A DNA stretch of 64,000 bases, taken from positions 62,001 to 126,000 of the forward strand of contig CAYNTJ010000006.1 in the NCBI GenBank assembly GCA_964400515.1, given 5' to 3'. The notes beneath the pieces were generated by a model. It did not search any database, was not told the origin of the DNA, and worked only from the letters and a program-made list of their open reading frames with translations. Shown piece by piece: positions 53,846 through 62,540 of the stretch. Origin of the DNA: JAAYHV01 sp964400515 (GTDB taxonomy: Bacteria; Bacillota; Clostridia; Peptostreptococcales; Anaerovoracaceae). Positions within the stretch are counted from its first letter, which is position 1. Each line of letters begins with the position of its first letter. A program made the translations under genes and the position numbers.

Positions 53846-54569
53846 TATTGATAAAGGAATTAAGTTAAATATTGATATGTGTAAAACCGAAATGTATTTG
53901 ATATTTATTATATATGTTGCAATTTATCTACAAATAAATAACTTGATGTATAATAGCGGTTTTAACTTCATGTATGATTATAATGCTATTTTATTTAAAG
54001 AAATCTTTATAATTTTTTCTTTCAGTACGATAATTATTGCTATATACAGAGTATATAGTAAAATTTACTTCAGAAGTATATTTGGAGATAGTTCGTATAT
54101 GTATATGCCCATGCCTTTTTCTGATAAAGAAATAGTACTTAGTAAAATTATAGCTGGCACAGTTATTACGACTATACCTGTATTATTAGTTCTTATACTA
54201 GTATTTATAACGGGGGATGCAATAAATTTTATAGAAATAATAAAAGAGACAATTAAAGTATCGGATGATAAATTAAAAATATATTGCATATTGAACATCT
54301 TAGCTATATTTTTAGGGATTATTCAGCTTAATACGGAAATCTTTTTAGCAATAATTATTGCTAAAACCTTTAAGGTTTTAGAACTTAAGTTTATAAAGGT
54401 GATAATATTTATGTTTATAATAGGAGTATTTGAATTAATCAAACTAATAGATATTGTTGAAAACCCTCTAACGTCAATTAATATTAGAATTCTAGAATTA
54501 ATAGTATTATCATTTATTTCGATTAAATTAATAGTCGTTTATATGAATCATAAATATGAAATCGATTAA
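53838..54569 (+). CDS. ABC exporter-type membrane protein
   Basis: A 243-residue protein with six hydrophobic segments (about 16-35, 50-68, 100-122, 148-172, 180-200 and 215-235) and short charged loops. It has no family motif I can name but fits an ABC-2-like permease by size, layout and position after an ABC ATPase. It overlaps the WG-repeat gene by eight bases. Only one permease is seen, so it may act as a homodimer. It is very AT-rich, like the rest of the operon, which could indicate transfer. It ends at a bidirectional terminator. Confidence 0.75.
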   Translation: MNNIDKGIKLNIDMCKTEMYLIFIIYVAIYLQINNLMYNSGFNFMYDYNAILFKEIFIIFSFSTIIIAIYRVYSKIYFRSIFGDSSYMYMPMPFSDKEIVLSKIIAGTVITTIPVLLVLILVFITGDAINFIEIIKETIKVSDDKLKIYCILNILAIFLGIIQLNTEIFLAIIIAKTFKVLELKFIKVIIFMFIIGVFELIKLIDIVENPLTSINIRILELIVLSFISIKLIVVYMNHKYEID

Positions 54570-54570
54570 T

Positions 54571-54599
54571 AAAAAGGCTGACTTAATTGTCAGCTTTTT
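54571..54599. terminator. Bidirectional terminator between convergent genes
   Basis: AAAAAGGCTGAC (54571-54582) faces GTCAGCTTTTT (54589-54599) around TTAATT; it overlaps the stop codon of the minus-strand lipoprotein gene. Confidence 0.8.
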
Positions 54600-55071
54600 C
54601 CTTTATTTCAAACACATAATCTAAGAATTCCGTGTCTTCGTTAATTATGTTATAGTGGGAAATCCATTTTTTATCATCTAATTCATATAATCTGAAGCCT
54701 GTTTTTTCGCCGTTTGACAAGACTTCGTAGCTGGTAAGGCTCTCATATCCTGATATATCTATACTTTCCGGTGCACCGGTATCTATTTTTCCTTCTGAAT
54801 CAAATTCCTCATAGGTTACATCTTCATATTCCATTCCCGTAATGGTAAAATTGGAATCTTCAGGTGCGATTAGTTTGAATGTATTATCAGTTATTTCAAA
54901 GCTCAAATCCTTTGCTCCTTCTTCAAAATAATCCTTTGTACTTGAGGATAATATACTTAGATAGATTAATTTGTTAGTCTCATAGTTGGCTTCCTTAATA
55001 CTTTTGCTGTTTCCGCAGGAACTTAATAATAGAGTAATAATTAATAGTAATGGAATTATAGTCTTTTTCAT
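54583..55071 (-). CDS. Putative lipoprotein of unknown function
   Basis: A 162-residue protein starting at the ATG at 55069-55071, with GGAGG five bases upstream; an upstream in-frame ATG lacks a ribosome site. It has a lipoprotein signal (IIPLLLIITLLLSSC, cysteine at about 19) and then a mixed soluble domain without a motif I recognise. It stands alone on the minus strand, convergent with the ABC operon. Function unknown. Confidence 0.75.
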   Translation of the reverse strand: MKKTIIPLLLIITLLLSSCGNSKSIKEANYETNKLIYLSILSSSTKDYFEEGAKDLSFEITDNTFKLIAPEDSNFTITGMEYEDVTYEEFDSEGKIDTGAPESIDISGYESLTSYEVLSNGEKTGFRLYELDDKKWISHYNIINEDTEFLDYVFEIKEKADN

Positions 55072-55163
55072 AATGCACCTCCAAAAAATAATATAGCACA
55101 ATACAATCTGTCCTTCAAGGATATGATGTGATATAATTAAGAAAATGTTTGAGGAGTTAAGAT

Positions 55164-56402
55164 ATGAATAATGAATTAATTAAAAAATATGCGGAATTTG
55201 CAGTGCTGGTGGGAACTAATCCAAAACCGGAACAGACATTAATTATAACTTGTCCGGTGGATCTTGCATATTTTGCAAGGATGTGTGCTGAAGTGGCATA
55301 TGAAAAGGCAAATGTAAAAGAAGTTGTGGTAAGCTATAAAGATGAGCAGTTTGACAGAATTAAATATATACATACAGACGTTAAGGTGCTTGAAGATGTT
55401 AAATCACATTTATCAAGACAATTCTTGGATTATCTTGAAAGTGAAGGTAGCGCTTGCTTCTTACATATATTGGCAAGCGACCCTGAAGTCTTTAAAGGTT
55501 TGGATTCTGAAAAGGTCGATAAAGCTGTCATCGCAAGGGAGAAGACTTTAAAACCCATAAGGGCTTACACCATGACAGATAAAGTTCAATGGAGTATAGT
55601 GGCTTTACCCACCGAAGCTTGGGCAACCAAAGTTTTCCCTAATACGGAATCAGAAGAAGCCGTGGAAAGACTGTGGTCTGCAATATTTGACGTTTGTAGG
55701 GTTACAAATGGTGATCCGGTTAACGAATGGAAGGAGCATATTGCTAAAATTACTTCTTCCAGGGACAGAATAAATGAATTAGATTTAAATAGTGTTCATA
55801 TGACCAATGCCATGGGTACTGATTTAATAGTCGGACTGGCGGATGATGCCATATGGGAGGGAGCTGTCAGCAAATCTGAAAAAGGGTATGAATTTATAGC
55901 AAATATTCCCACCGAGGAAGTTTTTACGGCGCCCCATAGGGATAAAACTCAAGGTATAGTATATGCAACTAAGCCATATGTGTATAACGGTAATTTGATT
56001 GAAGATTTTTGGGTTAGATTTGAAAAGGGTAAGGTGGTTGAATACGGTGCCAATAGAGGTGAAGAGCTGTTAAAACAATTACTGGATACCGATGAAGGAG
56101 CAAGGCATATCGGAGAAGTTGCATTGGTACCTAATTCAAGTCCAATAAATCAATTGGGCATATTATTCTTTGAAACCCTGTTTGATGAAAATGCGGCATG
56201 TCATATAGCCTTTGGAGAAGGTTATCCTACCACAATTAAAAATGGTAGCAAGATGAGTAAAGAAGAATTGGCGAAAAGAGGCCTAAATGATAGTTTGGTA
56301 CATGAAGACATCATGGTCGGAAGCTCTGATATGAAGATAACGGGTTGTACTAAATCCGGTGAAGAGGTTCTTATTTTCGATAATGGCGAATGGGTGATTT
56401 AG
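55164..56402 (+). CDS. M29 family aminopeptidase
   Basis: A 412-residue cytoplasmic metalloaminopeptidase of the AmpS/PepS/thermophilic aminopeptidase family. NPKPEQTLIITCPVDLAYFARMCAEVAYEKAN at the N-terminus, then IPTEEVFTAPHRDKTQGIVYATKP with metal-site residues, GEVALVPNSSPI and HIAFGEGYP at the C-terminus follow the family pattern. It releases N-terminal residues from peptides and needs divalent metal. It is the first gene of a run with a PhzF protein and a MocR regulator, spaced 10 bases and -1 base. Confidence 0.92.
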   Translation: MNNELIKKYAEFAVLVGTNPKPEQTLIITCPVDLAYFARMCAEVAYEKANVKEVVVSYKDEQFDRIKYIHTDVKVLEDVKSHLSRQFLDYLESEGSACFLHILASDPEVFKGLDSEKVDKAVIAREKTLKPIRAYTMTDKVQWSIVALPTEAWATKVFPNTESEEAVERLWSAIFDVCRVTNGDPVNEWKEHIAKITSSRDRINELDLNSVHMTNAMGTDLIVGLADDAIWEGAVSKSEKGYEFIANIPTEEVFTAPHRDKTQGIVYATKPYVYNGNLIEDFWVRFEKGKVVEYGANRGEELLKQLLDTDEGARHIGEVALVPNSSPINQLGILFFETLFDENAACHIAFGEGYPTTIKNGSKMSKEELAKRGLNDSLVHEDIMVGSSDMKITGCTKSGEEVLIFDNGEWVI

Positions 56403-56412
56403 GAGGTTTGGA

Positions 56413-57306
56413 ATGAAGCTATATATAGTAGATGCATTTGCGGATGAGCTATTTGGAGGTAACCCGGCGGGAGTGGTTATACTGCCGGAAGGTTGGGAAT
56501 TTCCAAGGGATGAAGTTATGGTAAAAACTGCAGCAGAATTAAGATATTCCGAAACCGCATTTATAAAAAAAATAGGGGATAAGGAATTTAATATTAGATA
56601 CTTTACACCTGCGGCAGAGGTTGATCTATGCGGTCATGCAACCATAGGCTCTTTTTATGTACTTTTAAAAGAAAATATTGTTAATGAAGGAGATGTATGT
56701 ATCTACAACACATTGGCGGGGAAACTTAATGTGGTAGTTGAAAAGGATGCAATACTAATGGATATGGCAGAGCCTAGACAAGTGGGGGAAATAAACGATT
56801 TTTCTAAAATTAAAGAGCTATATAATGTTATGGGAATAGAACCTGAGGGTAATGAAGTTTACGATAATAATAAAAATGTAAAGCTATATCCCAAATTAGT
56901 GACCACTGGTTTGATTGATATAATGATGCCAGTAAAGGATGAATTGGAGTTGGATAAAATAAATCCCGACTTTCCGGCGCTTACTGAATTGTCAAAGAAG
57001 TACGAAGTTGTTGGGGTACATGCATTTACAGTAAACACTAATGATGGGTGTATACATGCCAGAAACTTTGCTCCTTTATATGATATTGATGAAGAAGCGG
57101 CTACCGGGACTTCCAACGGAGCACTTACATATTACTTATATAACCAAGGTATAGTAAAGGAAAATGAGCTAAATACTGTTATCCAAGGCGAAAAGATGCT
57201 AAGGCCATCTAAAATTTCAACTAAGCTATTGGTTGAGCATGGTGAACCTATTGTTAAAGTTGGAGGCTTTGCGGTGACACTGGCGAAGGGTGAAATAGAG
57301 ATATAG
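56413..57306 (+). CDS. PhzF family protein
   Basis: A 297-residue protein of the PhzF fold, two related hot-dog-like halves around an active site. The start KLYIVDAFADELFGGNPAGVV and FTPAAEVDLCGHATIGS are the family signature, with the catalytic glutamate in RYSETAF. PhzF of phenazine synthesis is an isomerase, but most members have unknown substrates and no phenazine genes are present here. The gene sits between an aminopeptidase and a PLP-dependent regulator, with a one-base overlap (TAGTG) to the latter, suggesting an amino-acid-derived substrate. Confidence 0.9.
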   Translation: MKLYIVDAFADELFGGNPAGVVILPEGWEFPRDEVMVKTAAELRYSETAFIKKIGDKEFNIRYFTPAAEVDLCGHATIGSFYVLLKENIVNEGDVCIYNTLAGKLNVVVEKDAILMDMAEPRQVGEINDFSKIKELYNVMGIEPEGNEVYDNNKNVKLYPKLVTTGLIDIMMPVKDELELDKINPDFPALTELSKKYEVVGVHAFTVNTNDGCIHARNFAPLYDIDEEAATGTSNGALTYYLYNQGIVKENELNTVIQGEKMLRPSKISTKLLVEHGEPIVKVGGFAVTLAKGEIEI

Positions 57307-58769
57307 TGAATAAAATAGTTAATATAGATTGGAAACCCAATAAAAAGAATCCGAAACCGGTATACAGACAAATAGTTGACTATGTTGGTCATAAAGTGGC
57401 TGGTGGGGATTGGAGTATAGGTAGCAAACTACCTTCGCAAAGGGATTTAGCTATACTTTTTGAAGTAAATAGAAGTACCATAGTTACTGCAATAGATGAA
57501 TTAAAGTCCGTGGGAATATTGGAAGGTCAAATGGGTAGCGGTACATTGGTTGCCGGTAATACATGGTCTATTCTGATGACATCTAATGAAACAAATTGGG
57601 GCAGCAAAACCCAGTCGGGGTATTTTATTGAAAATTTGCCCACCATTCAAGCTATAAACGAATATGAATTTGCGGATAACATAAGGAGACTGGGTACCGG
57701 TGAAATGTCCCCGAAGCTTTTTCCTAAGAATTATTTTAATAATGCTTTAATAAAACTTGCAGATGAAGTTGAATCTTTAAACTATTTAGCACCTCTTGGT
57801 ATGGATTCCCTTAGAGAAACCATTGCGAAGAGAATGCAAAAAGTCGGCATAGATGCCAAGAAAGGTAATGTACTAATAACGTCAGGTTCATTGCAGGCTT
57901 TACAATTAATATCAATATGTATGTTAAAAGAAAATTCCACAGTATATTGTGAAATTCCTTCATATATTAATTCCCTCAGGGTTTTTCAATCAGCGGGAAT
58001 GAAAATGAAGGGAGTACCCATGGATGATGAGGGCTTGCAATATTGGCATATGAATCCGGATAATTCAAAATATGATACAGCTTTATACACAATACCAACT
58101 AACCAAAATCCTACGGGTAAAACGATGTCGGAAAATCGCAGAAGGGAATTATATAAATATTGCAAGACTAATAGAATACCCATTATTGAAGACGATGCAT
58201 ATGGGGAGCTTTCCTATGATTTTGTACCACCAAAACCTTTAAAAAGTATTGATGAAAGTGGCATGATACTATATTTAGGATCCGTATCCAAATCCTTTGC
58301 CCCGGGCCTTAGAATAGGATGGATTGTTGGACCGGAGTCAGTTGTAGAAAGACTTGGCGATGTAAAAATGCAGGTGGATTACGGTGCCAGCTCAATATCT
58401 CAACTTATTTTAAATGAGCTTTTTGTTAACGGGGATTATGATAGATTTATAACTGAAAATAGAATTAACCTTAAGAGAAGAAGGGATATAATGCTGGGGG
58501 CGATGGATAAGTATTTTAAAGATATTGCAACTTGGGATGTACCTTTGGGGGGATACTATATTTGGACAAAGCTAATACATCAGTTTTCGATGGAAAAACT
58601 ATTTAAAAAAGCATTGGCAAAGGGAATACTTTTAAATCCCGGTTATATATATGATTTGGGTAATATAAACCAATACTTAAGATTGTCATATGTGTACATA
58701 GATGAGGATGAAATAGAAGGAGCAATAAGGGATTTAAGCATTTTGATAGGTGATATAAAAAAGTCGTAG
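57306..58769 (+). CDS. MocR-type regulator (GntR DNA-binding plus aminotransferase domain)
   Basis: A 487-residue transcription factor. Residues ~10-80 are a GntR winged helix (RQIVDYVGHKVAGGDWSIGSKLPSQRDLA, VNRSTIVTAIDELKSVG). Residues ~120-485 are a fold-type I aminotransferase domain with PTNQNPTGKTMS, EDDAYGELSY and the PLP lysine K329 in GSVSKSFAPGLRIGW. MocR proteins sense PLP-linked ligands and usually regulate neighbouring genes, here perhaps its own operon. The start is a GTG overlapping the phzF stop; the ribosome site is weak. The stop lies inside a terminator stem. Confidence 0.92.
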   Translation: MNKIVNIDWKPNKKNPKPVYRQIVDYVGHKVAGGDWSIGSKLPSQRDLAILFEVNRSTIVTAIDELKSVGILEGQMGSGTLVAGNTWSILMTSNETNWGSKTQSGYFIENLPTIQAINEYEFADNIRRLGTGEMSPKLFPKNYFNNALIKLADEVESLNYLAPLGMDSLRETIAKRMQKVGIDAKKGNVLITSGSLQALQLISICMLKENSTVYCEIPSYINSLRVFQSAGMKMKGVPMDDEGLQYWHMNPDNSKYDTALYTIPTNQNPTGKTMSENRRRELYKYCKTNRIPIIEDDAYGELSYDFVPPKPLKSIDESGMILYLGSVSKSFAPGLRIGWIVGPESVVERLGDVKMQVDYGASSISQLILNELFVNGDYDRFITENRINLKRRRDIMLGAMDKYFKDIATWDVPLGGYYIWTKLIHQFSMEKLFKKALAKGILLNPGYIYDLGNINQYLRLSYVYIDEDEIEGAIRDLSILIGDIKKS

Positions 58770-58783
58770 CATTCGCTACGACT
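58755..58783 (-). terminator. Terminator of the PHP gene, shared with the mocR 3' end
   Basis: AGTCGTAGC (58762-58770) pairs with GCTACGACT (58775-58783) around ATTC. The A run at 58756-58762 gives a T tract on the minus strand; on the plus strand the T tract is poor. Confidence 0.75.
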
Positions 58784-58787
58784 CAAT

Positions 58788-59552
58788 TTATATGCTGTTA
58801 ATACTCAATGCTCTAAATGGTGCATATAATAGGCTTAAGCTCTTGTTATATGCCAAGAATCCATAAATAGAGTAAAAAGCATTCATGTGTTTTGAAGATA
58901 AAGTGGTTTCCCTTTCAATTCCTCCAAAATCAGTGATATCGTTGTTTCTTATTGCCCTTATTAAATCGTCATTATCTTCCATGTGATTAGCGAACACAGT
59001 ATAGGCAGTAGATACGTATTTTTCCTTATGGGCATCGGATCCACCGGTACAAGGTTTATCATATTCCTTAGCTAAATCCTTAGCTAGCTTGTTTGAAATT
59101 TTGTTTTCACATGTGTTAAATCCTTCAATAAAATCAAAACTTTCGATTAAATTTGGATTTCGCTTTAACTTTCTGAAAAACATGGCGCTTGAACAACGTA
59201 CTCCAAAAGGATGAGCAGGTCCCAAAATACCGCCGTTTTCGTGTACTACTTTAATTAGCGTTTTAAGTTTCATTCCCCTGATACTTAAAGCTCTAAGCTC
59301 AATACCTTCAGGCATAATCACAATAAAGTGACCGGCATCAACAGTATCATATTCAATACCTTTAAATACTTTAAAATTATCTATTCCATCGGGATTATTT
59401 TTTTCCCAAATGTTATATGCTCTATAGCTATCATGATCCGTTACGAGCATACCGTCAAAACCATCTGATTTTAATTTTTCTGCATATTCTGATACGGTTA
59501 TCTTTGAATCTATCGAACCGTATTTACAGTGACAGTGCATGTCTAATCTCAT
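58788..59552 (-). CDS. PHP domain metal-dependent phosphoesterase
   Basis: A 254-residue stand-alone PHP protein. Metal ligands in order: DMHCHCKYG (HxH), VTDHDSY, KGIEYDT with glutamate, GPAHPFG and GGSDAHK. It lacks the polymerase or phosphatase partners of other PHP proteins. Members hydrolyse phosphate esters such as histidinol phosphate or nucleoside phosphates; the HPFG and SDAH pattern is common to uncharacterised YciV-like and TrpH-like proteins. It is a single gene, divergent from pyk, with a terminator behind it. Confidence 0.88.
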   Translation of the reverse strand: MRLDMHCHCKYGSIDSKITVSEYAEKLKSDGFDGMLVTDHDSYRAYNIWEKNNPDGIDNFKVFKGIEYDTVDAGHFIVIMPEGIELRALSIRGMKLKTLIKVVHENGGILGPAHPFGVRCSSAMFFRKLKRNPNLIESFDFIEGFNTCENKISNKLAKDLAKEYDKPCTGGSDAHKEKYVSTAYTVFANHMEDNDDLIRAIRNNDITDFGGIERETTLSSKHMNAFYSIYGFLAYNKSLSLLYAPFRALSINSI

Positions 59553-59737
59553 AGTAGTCCTTTCCTAACAAAGTTACAACTTACGTATAAGATATAACTT
59601 TTTTTAGAGAATTGCAAGTTAATTATATGTAAATTGTATGAAAATTTAGAAAACTTAACATAACTATTACAAGGATTTGATTGTATTGTTTTTGAAATAC
59701 TAATATAGTATAATAAAGCTGATGAAGAAAGGAGCAT

Positions 59738-61168
59738 ATGATGGATGGAGTAAGAAAAACAAAGATTGTTTGTACTATAGGTCCGGCATGTAGAAATAAA
59801 GAAACCATTGATAAGATGATAAATGCGGGGATGAATGTTGCCAGAATTAACCTTTCCCATGGAAATAGGGATGAACATAAGAAAACCGTGGATATTTTAA
59901 AAACATCAAGGAAGGAGCTTGATTGCCCTCTTTCAATATTACTGGATACCAGAGGGCCCGAGATTAGAATAAAAACCTTTCAAAAGGATGAAATAGTATT
60001 AAAAGATGAGCAAGAATTTACACTGACGGTGGAGGACATAGAAGGTGATGACAAAAAAGTAGGAATAACATATAAATCTTTGCCTAAGGAAGTAGAAATA
60101 AACGATCAAATATTAATCGATGATGGCAAAATTTCCCTTAGAGTTTTGATGGCCGATGAAAAGGAAATAAAGTGTAAGGTGATAAGAGGGGGGAAGATTA
60201 GTAACCATAAGGGTATCAATGTACCTAATGTTAAGCTTAATATGGCTTATTTAAATGAAAAGGACATTGAGGATATTAAATTTGGTATCGAAAACGGTAT
60301 AGATTATATAGCAGCTTCCTTTGTAAGGCGCAAAGAAGATGTTGACGGATTAAGGAAGCTTTTGGATGAAAATAAAGGGGAGAGGATTAAAATAATTGCC
60401 AAGATAGAAAATAATGAGGGGCTTGATAATTTTGAAGAGATTTTAAAAAATGCAGATGGCATAATGGTGGCAAGGGGAGATATGGGTGTTGAGGTTGCTT
60501 ACGAAAATCTGCCCGGAATTCAAAAAAAGGTAATAAGAAGGTGCAGAGAAGAGGGCAAAATAGTAATCACCGCCACTCAGATGCTGGAATCTATGATTAA
60601 CAGCAGCGTTCCCACAAGGGCTGAAATAACCGATGTTGCCAATGCTGTTTTTGATGGCACTTCGGCGATAATGCTTTCCGGAGAAACTGCAATGGGTAAA
60701 TATCCCATAGAAGCAGTAAAAACTATGGCTAAAATAGCAAAAAGAGCCGAAGAAGATATACCTACGCTAAAATTAGTAAAATTCCAATCGGATAATTTGC
60801 CAAATGACACAACTAATGCCGTATCCCATGGAGCCTGCACATTGGCAGATGACATTAAGGCAAAAGCACTAATGGCGATAACCAAATCAGGATATACAGC
60901 TGTAAATATGGCTAAATTTAGGCCGGATATAATGGTTTTAGCCTCTACGCCGAGTTATGATGTATATAACAGTTTAGCCCTTGTATGGGGAGTTAATCCC
61001 ATGATGGTTGATAATGCCAACAAAGCCGAAAAGCTATTGGAAAAAAGTATACAGCAGGGTAAGACTGAGGGATATTTAACAAAAGGAGATAAGGTTGTTG
61101 TAAGCTTGGGGGTGCCTTTGGATATAAGTGGCAATACCAATACAATAAGAGTAATAATAGTGGAATAA
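59738..61168 (+). CDS. pyk: Pyruvate kinase
   Basis: Converts PEP and ADP to pyruvate and ATP. The 476-residue protein has the N-terminal barrel start TKIVCTIGPA, ARINLSHG, the catalytic lysine/metal region IIAKIENNEG and MVARGDMGVE, and TATQMLESM. It ends with the regulatory C domain and lacks the extra PEP-utiliser domain of Bacillus enzymes. Two ATG codons lie in tandem at 59738 and 59741; the second is better spaced from AAAGGAG. TATAAT at 59709-59714 lies upstream. It is a single gene with a strong terminator. Confidence 0.96.
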   Translation: MMDGVRKTKIVCTIGPACRNKETIDKMINAGMNVARINLSHGNRDEHKKTVDILKTSRKELDCPLSILLDTRGPEIRIKTFQKDEIVLKDEQEFTLTVEDIEGDDKKVGITYKSLPKEVEINDQILIDDGKISLRVLMADEKEIKCKVIRGGKISNHKGINVPNVKLNMAYLNEKDIEDIKFGIENGIDYIAASFVRRKEDVDGLRKLLDENKGERIKIIAKIENNEGLDNFEEILKNADGIMVARGDMGVEVAYENLPGIQKKVIRRCREEGKIVITATQMLESMINSSVPTRAEITDVANAVFDGTSAIMLSGETAMGKYPIEAVKTMAKIAKRAEEDIPTLKLVKFQSDNLPNDTTNAVSHGACTLADDIKAKALMAITKSGYTAVNMAKFRPDIMVLASTPSYDVYNSLALVWGVNPMMVDNANKAEKLLEKSIQQGKTEGYLTKGDKVVVSLGVPLDISGNTNTIRVIIVE

Positions 61169-61193
61169 AAAAACCGGCAATGCCGGTTTTTTG
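61169..61193 (+). terminator. Terminator after pyk
   Basis: ACCGGC (61173-61178) pairs with GCCGGT (61182-61187), extended by A/T pairs, followed by a T run. Confidence 0.88.
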
Positions 61194-61199
61194 TTAATA

Positions 61200-61508
61200 T
61201 TATTCAGCAGCGACTTCAGCAGATTCTTCAGCAACTTCTAATGACTCCTGCTCCGCTAAGACTTTTTCATATTCTGCGAAAATCGCTTCTCTTATCTTAG
61301 TTCTCGTTTCAGGTGACAATGGATGAGCAATGTCTCTATAATCGCCCTTGCCTATTTTACGGCTAGGCATCGCTATAAACAATCCGTTTATACCGTCGAT
61401 TATTTTAATGTCATGTACTACAAATTCATTGTCGAAGGTAACTGATACTATACCTTTCATTTTGTCTTCATTGCTAATCTTACGTATTCTAACATCTGTA
61501 ATTTCCAT
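61200..61508 (-). CDS. spoVG: SpoVG, septation and gene regulator
   Basis: A 102-residue small protein with the SpoVG core: VRIRKI at the start, then MKGIVSVTFDNEFVVHDIKIIDG, GLFIAMPSRK and HPLSPETRTKI. The last ~20 residues are acidic and variable (EESAEVAAE), as usual. SpoVG binds nucleic acid and affects septation, sporulation and capsule. It follows purR on the same strand after 67 bases, the conserved purR-spoVG order of Firmicutes. Confidence 0.96.
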   Translation of the reverse strand: MEITDVRIRKISNEDKMKGIVSVTFDNEFVVHDIKIIDGINGLFIAMPSRKIGKGDYRDIAHPLSPETRTKIREAIFAEYEKVLAEQESLEVAEESAEVAAE

Positions 61509-61575
61509 ATGCTTTCCACCTTTCTTTAGCTTATATTAAATTATACTAAAAAAAGCCTTTATTTGCAAGAAATTT

Positions 61576-62385
61576 CTAAAAAATTTCACCATTTGGTACT
61601 GTTTCGATGTATTTATTCTCTTCATCGATATTTTTTAGCAATGTAATGGGAAAATATGAAGAAACTTTCTTCTTTTCCGGGACAACAGATGCTATAGCAA
61701 CACCTATTCCCACGACTTCTATATTAAATTCAGAAAGTATATCGGTTAATCCCTTTAAACTTCCGCCGCCTCTCATGAAGTCATCGATTATTAACGCCTT
61801 TGTTCCGGGGTCCACAGCTCTTTTTGATATTGACATCTTCTGTATCCTGTCATAGGAACCTGAAAAATAGTTAATACTCACGGTGGATCCCTCGGAGTAT
61901 TTGGCTTCTCTCCTTATAACTACTAAAGGTAGGTTTAATTGATGAGCTACCATAGAAGCCAATGGAATTCCTTTTGTTTCTACGGTTGCCACATAATTTG
62001 CACCGGAATCTATAAATTTCTTGGCAAATATTACTGCTAATTCGCTAATCAGGTGACTATCAAACATAATATCCGAGGTATATAAAAAGCCACCACCTAA
62101 AATTCTGCTTGGGTCATTCAATAGGTCACATAATTTGTTTTGTATATTTTGGATTTTTTCCTTGGAACAATCAGGCACATACTTAACACCCCCGCCAATA
62201 CCGGGGATTGTGATTATATGACCTTCATGGATTTCTTCTATAGTTTCATTTGCGGTTTTAATATCTTCGCTGATACTGGATTTTGCGGCGTCAAAGATAT
62301 CACAAAAGTATTTAAGATTAAACACTTTATTTGGGGACTCGGTTAGAATCTTTATAATGGCGCCTACTCGCATTGTTTTTTTCAT
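61576..62385 (-). CDS. purR: Pur operon repressor
   Basis: A 269-residue regulator: an N-terminal winged helix (residues 1-~70, SSISEDIKTANETI) and a C-terminal phosphoribosyltransferase-like domain whose PRPP loop is ALIIDDFMRGGG (197-208). It senses PRPP and represses purine genes. I set the start at the ATG at 62383-62385, six bases after AGGAGG; the longer frame adds 25 upstream codons without a ribosome site. The purine-nucleoside importer in this window could be a target, but I did not find a clear PurBox. Confidence 0.93.
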   Translation of the reverse strand: MKKTMRVGAIIKILTESPNKVFNLKYFCDIFDAAKSSISEDIKTANETIEEIHEGHIITIPGIGGGVKYVPDCSKEKIQNIQNKLCDLLNDPSRILGGGFLYTSDIMFDSHLISELAVIFAKKFIDSGANYVATVETKGIPLASMVAHQLNLPLVVIRREAKYSEGSTVSINYFSGSYDRIQKMSISKRAVDPGTKALIIDDFMRGGGSLKGLTDILSEFNIEVVGIGVAIASVVPEKKKVSSYFPITLLKNIDEENKYIETVPNGEIF

Positions 62386-62403
62386 AGCATACCTCCTAGA
62401 GCT

Positions 62404-62432
62404 ATAGTATTGTTTTTTAAAGTAAAAGTCAA
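62404..62432 (-). promoter_or_regulatory. Promoter of purR
   Basis: Minus strand TTGACT (62427-62432) and TACTAT (62404-62409) with a 17-base spacer, 19 bases before the purR start. Confidence 0.65.
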
Positions 62433-62488
62433 TAATCTTAAAAAAAATCGAATTATACATAAATTAAACTAGCATTAATTTTAAATTA

Positions 62489-62497
62489 TGTTATAAT
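62489..62497 (+). promoter_or_regulatory. Extended -10 promoter of murC
   Basis: TGTTATAAT, with TG one base before TATAAT; no good -35. It faces away from the purR promoter. Confidence 0.5.
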
Positions 62498-62540
62498 AAC
62501 TATGTCCGTTTTTGGGACATTAATTATTGGAGGTGTATCG

